Assembly (NCBI GenBank): GCA_905178155.1
Contig: CAJINV010000014.1
Span: 1,229,858-1,293,857, forward strand
Length of the DNA: 64,000 nucleotides
DNA from: Amoebophrya sp. A120
Lineage: Eukaryota; Sar; Dinophyceae; Syndiniales; Amoebophryaceae
Direction of reading: 5' to 3'
Shown: positions 30,001 through 42,817 of the stretch, in pieces
How the letters are laid out: each line of letters opens with the position of its first letter
Numbering within the stretch: position 1 is the first letter of the stretch
Translations under genes and position numbers: made by a program
The notes under the pieces: model-generated
The model's input: only the letters and a program-made list of their open reading frames with translations
Databases searched by the model: none
What the model was told of the DNA's origin: nothing

Positions 30001-33000
30001 GCCTTGGCGACGCAGGTAACTGTCTTGGTGGTGGAGGCATGCCGGACGAAAGCAGCGAGGGGAAATAGTAACGCCAGTGCCCCTGCTGAGAGTCGTGATG
30101 CCACTATCACAAAAACGACGACTACGCCAGATGTAGTGCATCTTGATAGCACAAGAAGAGAGCAGTTTCTGTTGCAGAAGAAGGTTCTTCTGAATGCCGA
30201 CCTCTCGAGGGAAATCACACAGTGGCTCGGCTTGCTGCGAGAAGAAAGGGCGCTGTTTTTGGGACGCGGCAAGGACAAAAATAACGGAAAGATGAACTAC
30301 AGGCAGGGAAATACCAGCAAAAGTAGGGGCACCGGGAAAAACCAGAAGAACGGCGCGACGTCGCACGGCGACGCGACCACTGCTCAGGAAGATGTCGGGG
30401 GGAAAAATTCGTGGACGGGGCGTCCTGGTCCAAAGGAACAATCAAAAGCGAACTGGAACGGAAAAGAGGGAAAATTCTTGTCCAAAAGTAGTCACGGCGG
30501 AGCGGGCGCGAAGAACAAAGGTGGAGGTAGCGGTTCGATGAGCAAGTACCACACTACATCTGGATGGGAGCAGAGCCAGGGCCAAAAACAGCACGGCAAA
30601 TACAAAAACGGAAGTGGTAAGATGAACGAGTGGTGGCACGACGATTACGAACAAGATACAGCCGGGCATCAGTACAGCACAGAGCAGGGGACATCACGGA
30701 AGGGCAAGGGCCAGCACGCTGCGAAATTTTACAGTGGATTCAACAAGCATCAAGACTATGACGCTCACTCTCACAGCAAGAGCACGTTTGTGGACCCGAC
30801 GCAAAGCTTCAATTACGATGCAGGAGCTGCTGGTCATCGAATGCAGGGTCGTGCGCATGCGACTTATAAAGGAGAGGCGTCATCAAAGGCAAACCAGGAA
30901 AATGTCTCTGCCGACAATGTGAGACATACTGAGACCAACAAGGGAAGACAGTCTGGAAAGAATTTTTCCTACGCCGCATTTTCTTCAGCCAGCTACAGCG
31001 ATGGCACAGAAGTCGCACAAAGCAGTGCCAACATTTCTTCCAGCTGGCACGACGAGAACGCGCACAACTCGCCCGAAGAAATCGAAACTTGCTTCCGTCT
31101 TGTTTTCCAAACACTTCCCGCCCTCGCCTCCATTCCAGAACAGGAGTTACAGGATAGAAAGAAGCAGCTGCAATCCGCTGTGAATTCGGAGGACTTCGTG
31201 CAGGCGGCGGTGTTGAAGGAAGAGGTGACTGAATTGAGGGAAAAAGCAGCTGACATCACAAATTTAGTCAATATTTACGCGCTGAAACCCTTGGAAGACG
31301 AAATCGAGAACTTGGCGACCGGCAGCAACAGTAAAACTGAGTTCTTTACGACAAAAGACGACCTAGCGCGGTTGTTTGACTCGTTGGCACAGCATTTGAA
31401 ACTTTTGGAGAAGTTTGTGCAAACGAATTTCGGCCTACTTGAAGGTGGTCGAGCGCCGGCCCCCGAAGTACTACGCTCGGTTGAGCATTATCAACCTCTT
31501 CCTGGCAGGAGCTCCTCCGCGGGCACTAGAACTACTCCGATATCGGCGAAAGAAGCCGACCTTCGGCGGAGGCTCGGCGGAGCGATCGTGGCGGGAGGCC
31601 AGCGAGTGTTGAGCACGACTTTGGACGAGAACAGCGCCAGCCAATTCGGTTCGCTTTCCACCTCGACGGGGAAAAATGCAGTAGGTGGAAAACAAGGGTC
31701 TGGTGGCAGGAAAAGCAACCAGCCACAGTCTTCAACTTCCTCGCAGCGAAACTCCAATTACGCGTTGGAAGAGCGCCTGCAAAAGCACCGTGAGTTCTTT
31801 GCGGTGTTTCAGTCAGAGGAGGAACAGATTGGAAAAGTGAATCCGGGGAATAAAGCGAAAGGCAACAAGGGCTCATCATCATCTTCGAAAGCGCCTGTGT
31901 CGTACGCTAGCATGGTTGTAGCAGCCGACAATAAAAAGCAGAAGGACCTCCACGCCGGTCGTCGTGTCGAAGAAGACACCGAAGTTCATGAGGTTACCAG
32001 CTACATGACGAAGAAGAGACCGAAGTTCATGAAGCTCTCGCTCATCCTTCCCGCCCCGGGCGAGGGGTGGGAGTGGCGGGCGGCTGCTCCGCACGTGGGA
32101 CGACGAGACGCACTGGCCCGCATCGCGACCTCCGCAGCGTATCTGAGCTACGGCGTGCCGAATCTGAACGTCGCGGACATTGTTTTCGTCTTCGAGGACG
32201 GAAGCTTTTTGACGTTTCAACCGAAAGATCTGGTCAGGAGCGTGCCGATACCCTGCGAGAAAAAGTTGATCGAGTATTTAGCGAAGGTAGGACGAGTTGT
32301 TGGTGCGCAAACTACGAATTTTTCCAATTCGACGCGAAACAAGAAAAGCAGTGAAGATGGTGCAAAGCAAACTACTCCTTCGCCGCCATCCTCAACTACT
32401 AACGCGGGCTTAACCACTGCGTTGAGAAACTTGATTGATTCCACCACCTCCGCGAGCAGTAGAGCAACCTCGAGTACCAGTAGCTTCTGTTCCCTTTTTC
32501 TCGACGAGAATAGTTGTAACCTTCCGTCGCTTTCGACCATGGCCCTGGCGGACGAAAATCTGGTTCTCCGTGCGCTACAGCAGGTGGAAGAACAACAAAC
32601 GCGCGTGTACAAGAACGAGGACACACACGGATCAAAGGGGAAGGATAAGGCAAGGAAGTTCAAATCTTCTCCCTCGTCCGTGAACAATTCCTCAGCTATC
32701 CGAAATTTCGACCACTGCCTGGTTTTCCTGGGCGCCGTGCGGGACATCACGAGTAGCGAGAAAAAAGAGTGCAAGGCTGTGCTGCAGGAGCACAAGATTC
32801 CCTGGGTGATCGCGCGGCTAGGCACCCAGGCGGAATTCACGTCCAAAATCGTCGACATTCTCCTCGCTTACAATGCCTACGGAAAGCTGGCGAACGGCAT
32901 TCGCAATATGCACGTGTGGAACAGCAGCACAGCGGGACTACAACTTGTAAGTGGAGGGAGTGCTGGTGTACGCTCGAGTAGTAAGAGCTCCTCTGCCTCC

Positions 33001-34572
33001 ACGACCTCCACCTGGGACCAGCTTTTGTTGGGCTACAACGCAGGAGGTGGAGCAACCTCATCATTTGTTGCCAGTAGGGGCAATAAAGACGGTACTGGTA
33101 AAAAACCGTCTCGCCAACTACACGGTCGTAAAGGCAAAGGAGCGAAGCAGCAAAGTGGCACACCAGAAGATGTTGATGACTCGTCGTCGGGCACCAGTGC
33201 TCCTCCTTCCCTCTCCTTTGTTCTAGGTTGGATGGACCTGAAGACGCAAGAGGACGCGGTGTATTACATCCACCGCGCTTGTGTTATGGCGTTCTCAACT
33301 GTTACATTCTCAACTGTTACATGGATTTGTCATGCAAAAGCACCACTATCATCCTCACGATCAAGCTGCTCCGCATGACAAATCTGCGGAGGGCTAAATA
33401 GCACTATAATCCTTCCCAAATCTGTAATGCAAAAGGCGCAATCTTCCTCTCCTCCTTTCACTATTGCCCTTCTTGCATTACAAATTCGTGTAACAGTTGA
33501 GAATGTAACATTTGAGAACGCCATATGTGTCTCGCACCTGTGGCGCTCCCACGGGATGAATGAAAAGGCAAACGCGGTCTCGTTTCTGCTGCCGGAACAG
33601 TTCTCGAGAAATCGAGTTGCAACTACTAGTGAAGAACAGGCGGGAAATAACTACAAAGCGGTCAACAACACGTCATCACGGCACCTCCTCGCCATCTACC
33701 CGAAAATCGTGACCAACATGAACCGGCAGCACCGCGCGGCCCCCACGGAGGGGAATTTGTTCCTGATGCTGTACGCCTTTTTCCGGAGTCGAGGGGAGGC
33801 CCTGCAGAGTTTGCGGACGCGCTTCGCAGCCCCGTTCGAGAACAACTGGATTGCGATGCGGGGCAAGTGGGAAAACAAAGCAATCGAACTGGAGGTGGAT
33901 GACGAAATAGTCGAAGTGGTGGAGGAGAAAGAGTTTCTGGAGAGGGCAAGCAAGGGGCGAGATGAGAGGAAAGTAATAGGCGATAAAAGCAGCGCAGGCT
34001 CCAAGAATTCCTCCGCGAATTACATGATGAAAACTACTCTGGTGCTGCAACTACAACTGGGAGACCAGCACAAAACCAGCGTAACGTCTAGCAAACTCAC
34101 CACCCGAGAGGAAACTACACACGATGGTGAACACAACCAAGTATCTTCGGAGATATTGACGCTGGACCCTTCGGTCTTATTAGCAGGAGGAGGTGGAGGC
34201 GGAAAAGCAAGAGCGGCATCTTCTGAAGTGGATGATCCCGCTACTTCCGCGGTATTCGCTTCCGTCGACAAGGTCGTGATCGTCTTGCAGACGATACAAA
34301 GGGAGGTGACATTTCCAACGTTTGCTGTGACTTCTGCTCCAGGAGCTGGAAGTGTTTATTTCGACACGGAAGTTGTTTTACATGAGTCAGAAGACCACGA
34401 ACAGGATCCTGCAAGTACAACTTCCAGCAGAAGTGGTAGGATAGTGAAGACCGTGAAGAACCTTCGCATGCCCTTGATGTCGCACCACGCGGCCATTGCG
34501 CTGTTGAATAGTTGGCACCAGGAGAATCTGCTACTGCCGGCCTTGGAGAAAATGTTGAAAAACTCCACTTAG
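27085..34572 (+). CDS. Large Ser/Lys-rich protein with UVR-like motif
   Basis: Exons 27085-28353, 28615-33284 and 33531-34572 join in frame to 2326 residues. The first 200 residues are charged and disordered. An alpha-helical block follows at about 200-265 (LLQQLIYWRLKQRLLWMRKQQ). A near-pure Ser tract (about residues 576-645) is followed by Arg/Lys-rich segments (RRRRIKRR and a Lys run), which resemble nuclear localisation signals. The 950-1220 region is Gly/Lys/Asn/His-rich. A UVR-type motif is seen near 1270 (LQSAVNSEDFVQAAVLKEEV). The last 900 residues look globular, with blocks such as HCLVFLGAVRDITSSEKKE, KANAVSFLLPEQF and PLMSHHAAIALLNSW. No known family was recognised. A nuclear or RNA-associated role is only a guess from composition. 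Confidence 0.8.
28354..28609 (+). mobile_element. Introner (GTCTGG family)
   Basis: First intron of the Ser-rich protein gene. The left end TATCAAATGCAAAAATGTC pairs with GACATTTTTGCAATTGATA. CGATC flanks it (28349-28353, 28610-28614). Its interior matches the reverse complement of the introner at 62318-62581 (shared GGTGTTGCCTATT and CTCAGCATGACA stretches). Confidence 0.92.
29074..29280 (+). repeat. Poly-Ser coding repeat
   Basis: A run of AGC, AGT, TCC, TCT, TCG and TCA codons broken mainly by Gly and Asp codons, encoding about 70 residues. The six-way codon mixture shows it is not simple strand slippage. Confidence 0.95.
33285..33525 (+). mobile_element. Introner (TATGGCG family)
   Basis: Second intron of the Ser-rich protein gene. 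TATGGCGTTCTCAA at the left pairs with TTTGAGAACGCCATA at the right. TGTGT flanks it (33280-33284, 33526-33530). The interior, such as CACGATCAAGCTGCTCCGC, is the reverse complement of the CSTF2 copy at 13278-13512. Confidence 0.92.
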
Positions 34573-35819
34573 AGGATAGACTACGTCGCACTCCTTAGTA
34601 TTTTAGCGCCCGATAAGTGACGAAGTGACCACGAGACCGTGACATGACTTCCACACGACGACAACCAGGCATAGCGACTCAATCCGAAAATTTAAATTTA
34701 AACGTTTTCATCATTATAGTGAAACATACAACGCGACTGCAGTTCGTTGAAAAAGGCAGCGATAATTTAGACCATTTTTCGGGTCGTGTGTGTTTTCCGT
34801 GTCCAGCTACTTTGAACTGTATTTCATCTATCACGTGCACGCTTGCGACTCGTTTATCTCGTTCATCATTTAGCTATCGTTTACGTATGTCCCACTCGGT
34901 TTCTCTCTTGATCTTCCGTTCGGTTCCGTTCGTCCAATACAAGTCCATTTCTGCTCTCCGTCCGTCTCTGCGTTCGCTCGGTACCTCCTTCGCTCGGTAC
35001 CTCGTTTTCGTGCAAATAGACCAACGTGGTGAATTTCCTGCTTTGCAACCGTTCGCTCTTCTCGTTTTTCGCAAGACCTTCGTGTTAGCCGGCACATAAA
35101 TTGAAGTCAACACTGTTTCTTTTTCCTTGCCTTTCTGCTCAGGTGTTATGCCTAAATCCCCCCCTGAGAAATTATGAATTGCACTCCCCGATCAACCGTT
35201 TTGGATGAACTTAAGCCCCATATGAAATGCTAGTCGAACACTTCCCCACTTACCATGAGATGAACTTCTACTCCTGCTACGCGTGATTCTATTTCCATCT
35301 ACTTGTCAGCCTCAACCGTGCTACGTTACTGCGTGAGCAGGAACGTCAGCCGCTGCTGTTGTAGAAGGTTCAGGTTGCGCAAGAATCAGGAGAAGTCATC
35401 GCGTATAGTTGAAGTAAGTAGTTTACAGTCGGTCACGTATGGGTGTGAAAAAGAAAATTGAAAGGGAACGCCTACGAAAATTAGCAATTTCCCCGAAAAG
35501 AAATCACACACGATAAGTCTTTACCCCGAAGAACTTCTCGTTTTCATCCGAAGCTTCGAAAAATTACTAGCCCCATATTCAACACCCCCCCCAGATATAT
35601 CATAACCCCGAAATCAAAAATAAACAACAGCATGGCGCCACTTCGAAACGAATGCGTCAACAACATTTCGACAATTGCGAAGACCACATTCCACGACAAT
35701 GAAAATGAAGCTCCCAGCCTACCCAGCGGGAGCTTTTCTTCAAGAACCTCAGTTTCAAGCCCAACGACGTGAACAAGCATCGCCAATAATCGGAGAACAT
35801 CAAAAGACTCGCACTTATC
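34573..35819. other. Intergenic, no gene recognised
   Basis: About 1.25 kb between the Ser-rich protein and antiporter 1. CTTCGCTCGGTACCTC occurs in two near-copies at about 34970-35004. A 151-codon frame at 34644-35099 is Ser/Phe/Arg-rich with no motif and is not accepted. Confidence 0.5.
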
Positions 35820-38800
35820 ATGTCGCGGGTTTATTTTGATCCGAGACCGAGAAAAATGCGGATGCGGCCTCGAGCCGCGCTCGCGGTCGCCGCGGTGGTC
35901 GTGCAACGAATTGCGCAAGATCAAGGTAACGAGGACCTTCGATCATTATTTCCGTTTGTCGGCCTCGTTCGCAGCTACACTGTAGGCTCGAAGAACGCGC
36001 GCTTGTCCACAAGAAGAAAATCGAAGCAGGACAGAGACAGACTAGAAAGGACAAGGACTAGGACGTCGGCATCATCTGGTAGTACTTCTACCCCGACTAG
36101 TGCGCGAATAAACCGTAGCTCTGAGGAAGAAAGCGCCGAAGTTGTAGAGGGGCGACCTGCTGATGAAAATGACGTTCCAGTACTTCTTGCAACGCCAGAA
36201 GCAGGTTCGAAAGGAAATTTATTTCAGCCGAATGCTCGTCCGCCTAGTTCCAGCAGCGAGCTTGGTTCGACAAGCTCCGGCGGCGAAGAACTGCATCAAG
36301 CGGAGCAGGGCAATGCTATAATTGCAGGACGACACGAGAAGAGAGGAGATGTAGAAGCAGTGGCAGAAGCGAAGGAGAAGGTAACGTCGAACCCTGCTGT
36401 CACCTCTCGTCCTGCGACAAGGACCCCCGACGTCGCAGTACGAACAGATAGTACAACTACAGAAGATCTTCATCGCCGGCCAAGCAGTACCATGCAACAG
36501 CAGGAGCGCCGTGGTCTAGACCACACCGAAAACAACTATGACGGCGGTGGTAGAACAGTCGCGTTACAACAGCAAACAAGAGGTACAACTAGAATAAGCC
36601 CCACGACCTCCATCAGCAGTGGTTCCTCCACCTCGTTGTCCAACAAGCAGAAGTTTTTAGAGACCATCTCCACCTCGTCTATACGAAAGAAGAGTAGAAG
36701 ACAAGAGGTCCGTCAAAGTGGCCTGGCCGGCACGCACGCGAGAGGGCGAGGTAGTAAAAGTAGTACTGTAGTACTACGACGGTGGTCCACTTCTGGACGA
36801 GAACTACTACAACATGGAGTTGTGCTTGGAGAGGAAGCTGATAGCACGACGGCTGGTAGTAGGCCTACTACAACATCTTCTGATGATGAAAGAAGCAGTA
36901 GTAGTACAACCACCTCTGCGAGGACCAAGCGCGACCAAGAGGACATCGGCGGCAGTGGGAGTGCTGGGAGTAACGACCTGGAGGTTCCTAAATACAACGA
37001 TCACGTTGACCACGACCGCGTTTCTGTGCTGCAAGAACCAACAGAACAACAAGTAGAGGACAAGGACAAGGACAACCAGCTAGAGTCCTCGTTCGGCGGC
37101 GAACAAAAGAACACTACAGCCGCTGCTGGCACCTACTTCTCAGAGATGTTGTTTCATCTCCGTTACGGTGAGCCTCTTGTAGCAGGTCCGGCGAACGTGA
37201 CAGCAACTCCAAGTGAAGTTGTAGACCAAAGCGAACAACTGGAGTCGGAGCCTGACATTATGGCGGTCGACGACGACGAGGAGGAGAATCAGAATGCAAA
37301 TTCGTCCTTTCTCGCCGCTTACTTCCCAACAGTTCTTTCCTCCTTCCTGGAGAATATCAGTGATACTGCCTCGTCATTCGCCACCAAAATGACGAGGAAA
37401 CGGGACCCGGACGAGCGTTCGGTGCGAATCCTGTCGGAGCGGTCCACGTTGCGAAGAACCGTGATTCCCAGTATCTTTCACGACGAAACCAAATTTATCG
37501 AGCACGGAAAATTTCGCTCCTTGCTCAGAATGCAGAAGGCGAATCGAGAGAGGTTGGAAGCAAAGAGGAGGGCAAAGAAGACGGGAAAAATAGTAAATGC
37601 AGCAACGTCGATGCGAGCAGATGAAGACCCTGCAGAGCAGGCGGAGAAGGAAATACAAATACAACAAGAGCCGACTACACGACCAGCTGCTGCAACTACT
37701 ACAGAACAAGGTGATACTAGTAGTACATCAGGATCTCTTCCAACATCGACTTCCGCCGAAGAGGAACTACAAGATAGCCGGAGCGACGCCAGTATTGTGA
37801 AGGAACTGGAGAGTGTAGAAGTGGTTGAACTCTCCAACAAAACCGTGGAGACGAAAATATCCGACTCCCGGTACCCCAGCGCGGACGTGGCTGCGCCAGT
37901 GGGCCACCGACTGCTGATGTCCTCCTCCTCGAGCCCGGCAGACGACGAACACGGCGAAAGCGACGAGCACGGCGACGAACACGCACACGCCGTGAACTAC
38001 CTCGCCACCCACAAGGATTGCACCATCGACGAGGAGCTGGATACGGGGGAGGAGTGCAGTGAGGCGGGGGAGTTCCTGTTCGGCATACCTGCGAACAAAA
38101 TGGAGCAGGGCAACATCGCGATCCAGGTGGACGGCATCCAGGTGGGCCCCAACCGGCCGGGCTGCTACTACGAGCGACAGCAGTCGGGGACGAAGCGGTT
38201 GATCTGGAAAACGGGGGGCGACACCAAGGACAAGCGCAGCAACACGGGGACGTTTCTGTTCGTCTGCAAGGTGTACCACCCGCCGCCGGATTTCCCGGAC
38301 TCGCACATCGTGCAGCTCCGCTACCCCATGATCTTCGTGATGCTGACCCTGTTCGTGTCCGTCCTGGTGTCCTACATCGGCAGGGCCACCCACGATTTCT
38401 TCCCGATGTCGCTCTGGCTGGTGCTGTTCGGGATTTTGACCGACCTGATCGCGTCCCAGTGCGGGTCTAAGTCGTACTTCGGCCGCATTGCGGACGACAT
38501 CCAGCACGTGGACCCGCACATCATCTTTTGGGTCCTGCTCCCCCCGCTGCTGTACGAGGACGGGTCCGGCGCGGACTGGCGGGTGCTGCGGCCGCTGGTG
38601 GTGAACGCGTTGATTCTCGCCGTGCCGGGCGTCATCATCTCGTTTTCCCTGATGGGCGTCCTCATCCGCTACACGCTCCGGATGCCGAGCTTATCGGATT
38701 TACATCAACAGCACATCGTACAGTGCACGTGCTCCGCATCTTCGGCCTGCGAGTACACGGAGGGCGACAACAGGGGGGAGCTCACCCCCGAGGCTGCGTT

Positions 38801-41800
38801 CTCCTACGCCTACACCACGGAGGACGGCACGAAGGGCCTGATCGACTGCGTGGACCGGTCTGGCGGGCCGAGCAAGTGGATCGCGAAGCCGGAAGTGTTC
38901 GGGTTGGAGGGGTCCTGGCCGTGGTCGACCTCGATGTTGCTGGGCGCGATTCTGTCCGCGACGGACCCGGTGGCGGTGATTGCGGCCCTGAAGGCGCTCG
39001 GTGCGCCCGCGCGGCTGACCTTGTTGATCGCGGGGGAGGCGCTGCTGAACGACGCGACGGGCGTGGTCTTTTTCTCGGTCTTCTGGGCCAACGCCAAGGA
39101 CAATGCGGAATTTTCCTTTCTAGGCGCGATCGCCTCCTTCTTTCGGCTCGCCGGCGGCGGCTTTGTGTGGGCTTTTGTGGGGGCGGGATTGATGCATGGC
39201 GCGCTCAAGTTCACGCACCACATGAGCTCCAAGAATTTCCTCTTTCTCACCTTCGCGTGCGTCTTTGGATTATTCCTCGTTGCGGAACAGGAGTGGTTCA
39301 GACCGGTTCACCCATGGTCCGGCGTGATCGCGGTTGTGGTTTTCGCGTTTTACGTGTGCGCGGTCGGCGAGAAGATGATTTTACTGAACGGCGGCGCCCA
39401 CCTGGCCCACGCGCACCACGAGGTGGTCAGCTTCGTCGCCGGGCTCGCGAACGACATCATCTTTTTCCTGGCTGGGATGGTGATCGGGCGTTTTCTGTTC
39501 TACTCGGGGATGGGGGGCGCCGACTTTGGCTTCCTGTTCGTGCTCTACGCGTACTGCCACATAGCCAGGGGGACGGCGATCTTCTCCCTGATCCCTTTGC
39601 TGAACATGTTCGGCTTCGGCATGAACTGGAAGGAAGGCATCATCGGCGTGCTGGGCGGCTTGCGCGGTGCGGTCGGGTTGGCGATGGCGTTGCTGATCGT
39701 GTCCGATGCGAGCGACCCGCCGCTCGATCTCGGGTTCCGGTTGCGCATCGGGTTCCACGCGAGCGGGATCGCGGCTTTGACGTTGGCGATCAACGGGGTG
39801 ATTTTTCCCTACGTTTACAACGCGCTGAACATCTACCCGCCGACCATCCAGGCCTCGCAGACGAAGATGCTGAAGTGCGCGACGCTGGCGGAGGGCATTC
39901 TGTACGAGCGGCTGGCGGAGATGCGAAATCACTGGCTGTTCTGCAACTTGAACGCGGAACACATTCTCGCTCTAGTCCCCAGAATTGCGGACATGCTCGC
40001 GGAGGAGGAGGAAAAGCACGCCGCCGGAGGTCATAACCACGATAAAGGTCATCATCATCATCATGGCCAGCACAAAGACAGCAAGGGGGACAACCACGCC
40101 TCCCACGGCAACAAAACGGTCGCGGACCGGTTACACCATTTACATCACGAGTACCACGGGGACGCGTATTACTTCAAGACGTTTCGGCAGGTCGCGGACC
40201 GGCACGAGGCGAAGTTCACCTGGGAAACGAAGAAGGGGCTGACCAACTTTCTCATCCCGGCGGCCTCCGAGTCCTTCTCGCAACGGAACGAGGACGCGGC
40301 CGCCTGGCTGCACGGGGGCTTCGGGAAGGACTTCGAGATGGTGATCCACATCTACTACTACGCCATGATGAGCGCGCTGGAGCGGTGCAAGATGGAGCGA
40401 CAGGACATGGCCATCTGGCCCGCGGCGGAGATCGGCGAGGCGCTGGAGTTCACGCACGAGGCCATGCAGGGGGTTTTACGGGCAGACAAGTGTCTGACCA
40501 AGGCGGACAACTTGATGATCAAGAAGTTCTTCCCGAAAATGCCGGACGAAATCTGGACGGAGGACCAGGACACGCAGCAACTGTTCGCCTTGGAGGTGGG
40601 GTTCTGCAAGCTCCTGGCCCGCTTGTTCGGCCGCGACATCGACCTGCCCTGGGTGGTGCGCACGGAGTGCTGTCGGACCGTCGGGAACCTGTCGACGGAT
40701 GTGGAGTCCGCGTCGAAAACTTTGCTGCTGTACTGCCTGCTGCTGGAAAACACGCGGGCGAGTCTCCAGCCCATCCTAGCCGGGGGGGACGAAGACGAGG
40801 CCGCGGGCGGCGGGGCGGCCAGGGTCAGCATCGGCGGAGCTGCTCTTGGACGAAAGTCGGTCGCGTTGGAGGCCATCCGCGCGAGCATGAGTGCGGCTTC
40901 TCTGGAGCCGGACCACGACACCAGAAAGTCAAAGCGCGCCGGAGGCGGGGGCGGGCGGAAATCCGTGGCCGGCGGGCCCTCGGCGCGGGGCGTCAAGCGG
41001 GCGCAAAGTGACGGCCTGGACAGCACGGCAAGCATGGACAGCAGTCGGAAGAAGGTATCAAATGCAAAAATGTCTGGGTCTGGAAGAGTCCGAATTTGTG
41101 ATGCTGCATTTGGATTCCAAAAAAATCTGTATTGCATGACCAGCAGGTGCAAAGGGAATGCAGTTTTGGCTACGCGGAGAGGGCATTTGTCATGCGGAAT
41201 AGGCATCGCGAAGCCCTCGAAAAGTCTGTGATGCTACGGCATGCATTACAGACATCATGGCCCATGCAAAACGTGCATGACAGGGGATTTCAAGGTGCAA
41301 AACGTGCATGACAAGGCTCAGAATCTTCCAGACCCAAACGTTTTTGCATTTCATAGAAGAAGAAGAGAGACAAATCTTCGCGGCGGGGATTTGAGGGAGA
41401 ACAGGAGAACAAGCAGTCACTAGAGAAGCAGACCATTGCAGCCATGATGCTTGGGCGAGGCGAAGACGATATGGTGAAGAGGGCGAAGGACAAATTTGCA
41501 CACTTGGCGCATAAAAACCAACATAGTAGTCATGCCAAGAATGCGTACCCCCACGCCGGCGAAGGAGAGGCTAGGAATTCAGACGATTTACGAGAACGAG
41601 ATCTAGAAGAAAACTTGTCACATGATGGTCTACTGGTGGAGGAATCCATTCCGATACTGCTCGGGGCAACGACAGAAGAAGACTCATCGGGGCCGGAACG
41701 TGGTGTCGAAATGAATTCCAATTCTACTTCAAGGCGGGTTGCTAGAACGCCAACATCAACTACACACGGTATTAGGAACAACAGTTCGGGAAAAATTGCA

Positions 41801-42817
41801 CCACCACGGCCGCCCCCGGTGAGCCGCATAAGAGCGGACTTCGGGATTGTGCAGACAGAATCAGGTTTGGACGTTGTAGAGGTGGACCGTAGGCTAAGCA
41901 TGGGCGTATCCAGTTCCAGTTCCGTCGAGATCATGCCACAGATGAGGACTTCTGTTCTTAATACAGGTAGTAGTAGAAGAGATCATATAGTGGCACCACA
42001 GAGACATGAGGACGATGAGGATGGCGATGGACGACACGACCATCGGAAAGAAGTACGAGCACTACGTCAAAGAGCGCCAGCAGCAGCATCTACTACGTCG
42101 GACCACGAGGACCATTCGCTCGATGTAAAAATAGCAGCTGCGCGACCTTCTACTTCAGAAAGGTCATCAACGTCGGAGGAAGCTTCAAAATTCTCTTCGT
42201 CTTCTACCCGTAGAATGAATATCGAGGGCCGCCACCACATGCCCGATCGCGGAGGAGGGGATCCAGACGAATACGAAGGGGGCAGGAAGAAAAAGAAGCC
42301 TCTCCCCTTGGGCGAAGCTCTCAACATGCTGGACCGCAGTCTGAGCGCCGTGCTGACGGCCGCACGGACCACGTTGATCAAATGCGTGTTTGAGAAGTTT
42401 CCCTCGCAGTCCAACATCTGGCTCCACGCGTTTGTGTGCCAGGGTTTGACGCAGGATTTATACAGACAGTTGGAACTATCGGAGAAGAACGGGTTGTTGT
42501 TACCAAACGAATTAGAGCTGTTGAACCACAACGTTTTCCATGCGGTTCTGCACAAGCTCGCAAAGTATAGTAGGTACGCGACCATAACCAAAAACTTCCC
42601 CGATCTAGATATGACGGCGAGACAGTCGCTGTTGATAAGTAGAAATAGAGTTTTATCCGTAGACGATCTACAGCTTCCCATAGGCCCCGTGGTGCTCGCC
42701 AACCTAAATCGCGAAATCGCCCGGAAAAAGCAAACCCGCGACGTGGGGAAGCGGGCCCAGAGAGCGGGCGTCGATAGGAAAAGAAGGAAACAAGAAATGC
42801 TCAGCGCAGACTACTAG
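35820..42817 (+). CDS. CPA1 Na+/H+ antiporter, paralog 1
   Basis: Exons 35820-41054 and 41357-42817 give 2231 residues. A hydrophobic N-terminal stretch (ALAVAAVVV) may be a signal anchor. About 700 disordered Ser/Thr/Glu-rich residues precede a Cys-containing domain at about 735-820 (AGEFLFG, GCYYE, FVCK) shared by all three paralogs. The membrane core is about 830-1345 (LLPPLLYEDG, SATDPVAVIAALKALG, AGEALLNDATG, GGLRGAVGLAMAL). The Asn-Asp pair fits the electroneutral CPA1 type, and the core resembles SOS1/SLC9C-like exchangers. A conserved cytosolic domain (about 1347-1655; AASESFSQRNEDAAAWLH, YCLLLENTRASLQPI) follows, interrupted by a His-rich linker. A final helical domain (about 2060-2190; LNMLDRSLSAVLTAARTTL) is coded mainly in exon 2. 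No cyclic-nucleotide domain was recognised. Confidence 0.9.
41056..41355 (+). mobile_element. Introner (GTCTGG family)
   Basis: Separates the two exons of antiporter 1. TATCAAATGCAAAAATGTC at the left pairs with ACGTTTTTGCATTTCATA at the right. The flanks GAAGG and GAAGA match in 4 of 5 positions, and the bordering G bases also create a GT-AG pair (41055-41356). Its interior is nearly identical to the introner at 54201-54466 in antiporter 3, which lies at a different gene position. Confidence 0.92.

Noticed and set aside
34644-35099. 151-codon plus frame between the Ser-rich protein and antiporter 1
   Set aside because: Composition resembles translated noncoding DNA and it contains no motif.
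38528-40036. 502-codon alternative plus frame across the antiporter 1 core
   Set aside because: Gly/Arg/Asp-rich out-of-frame translation of GC-rich codons; the true frame carries all antiporter motifs.
41241-41423. Short frame read through the introner into antiporter 1 exon 2
   Set aside because: It ends in a stop before the conserved C-terminal domain; splicing at 41055-41356 gives an open frame to 42817.
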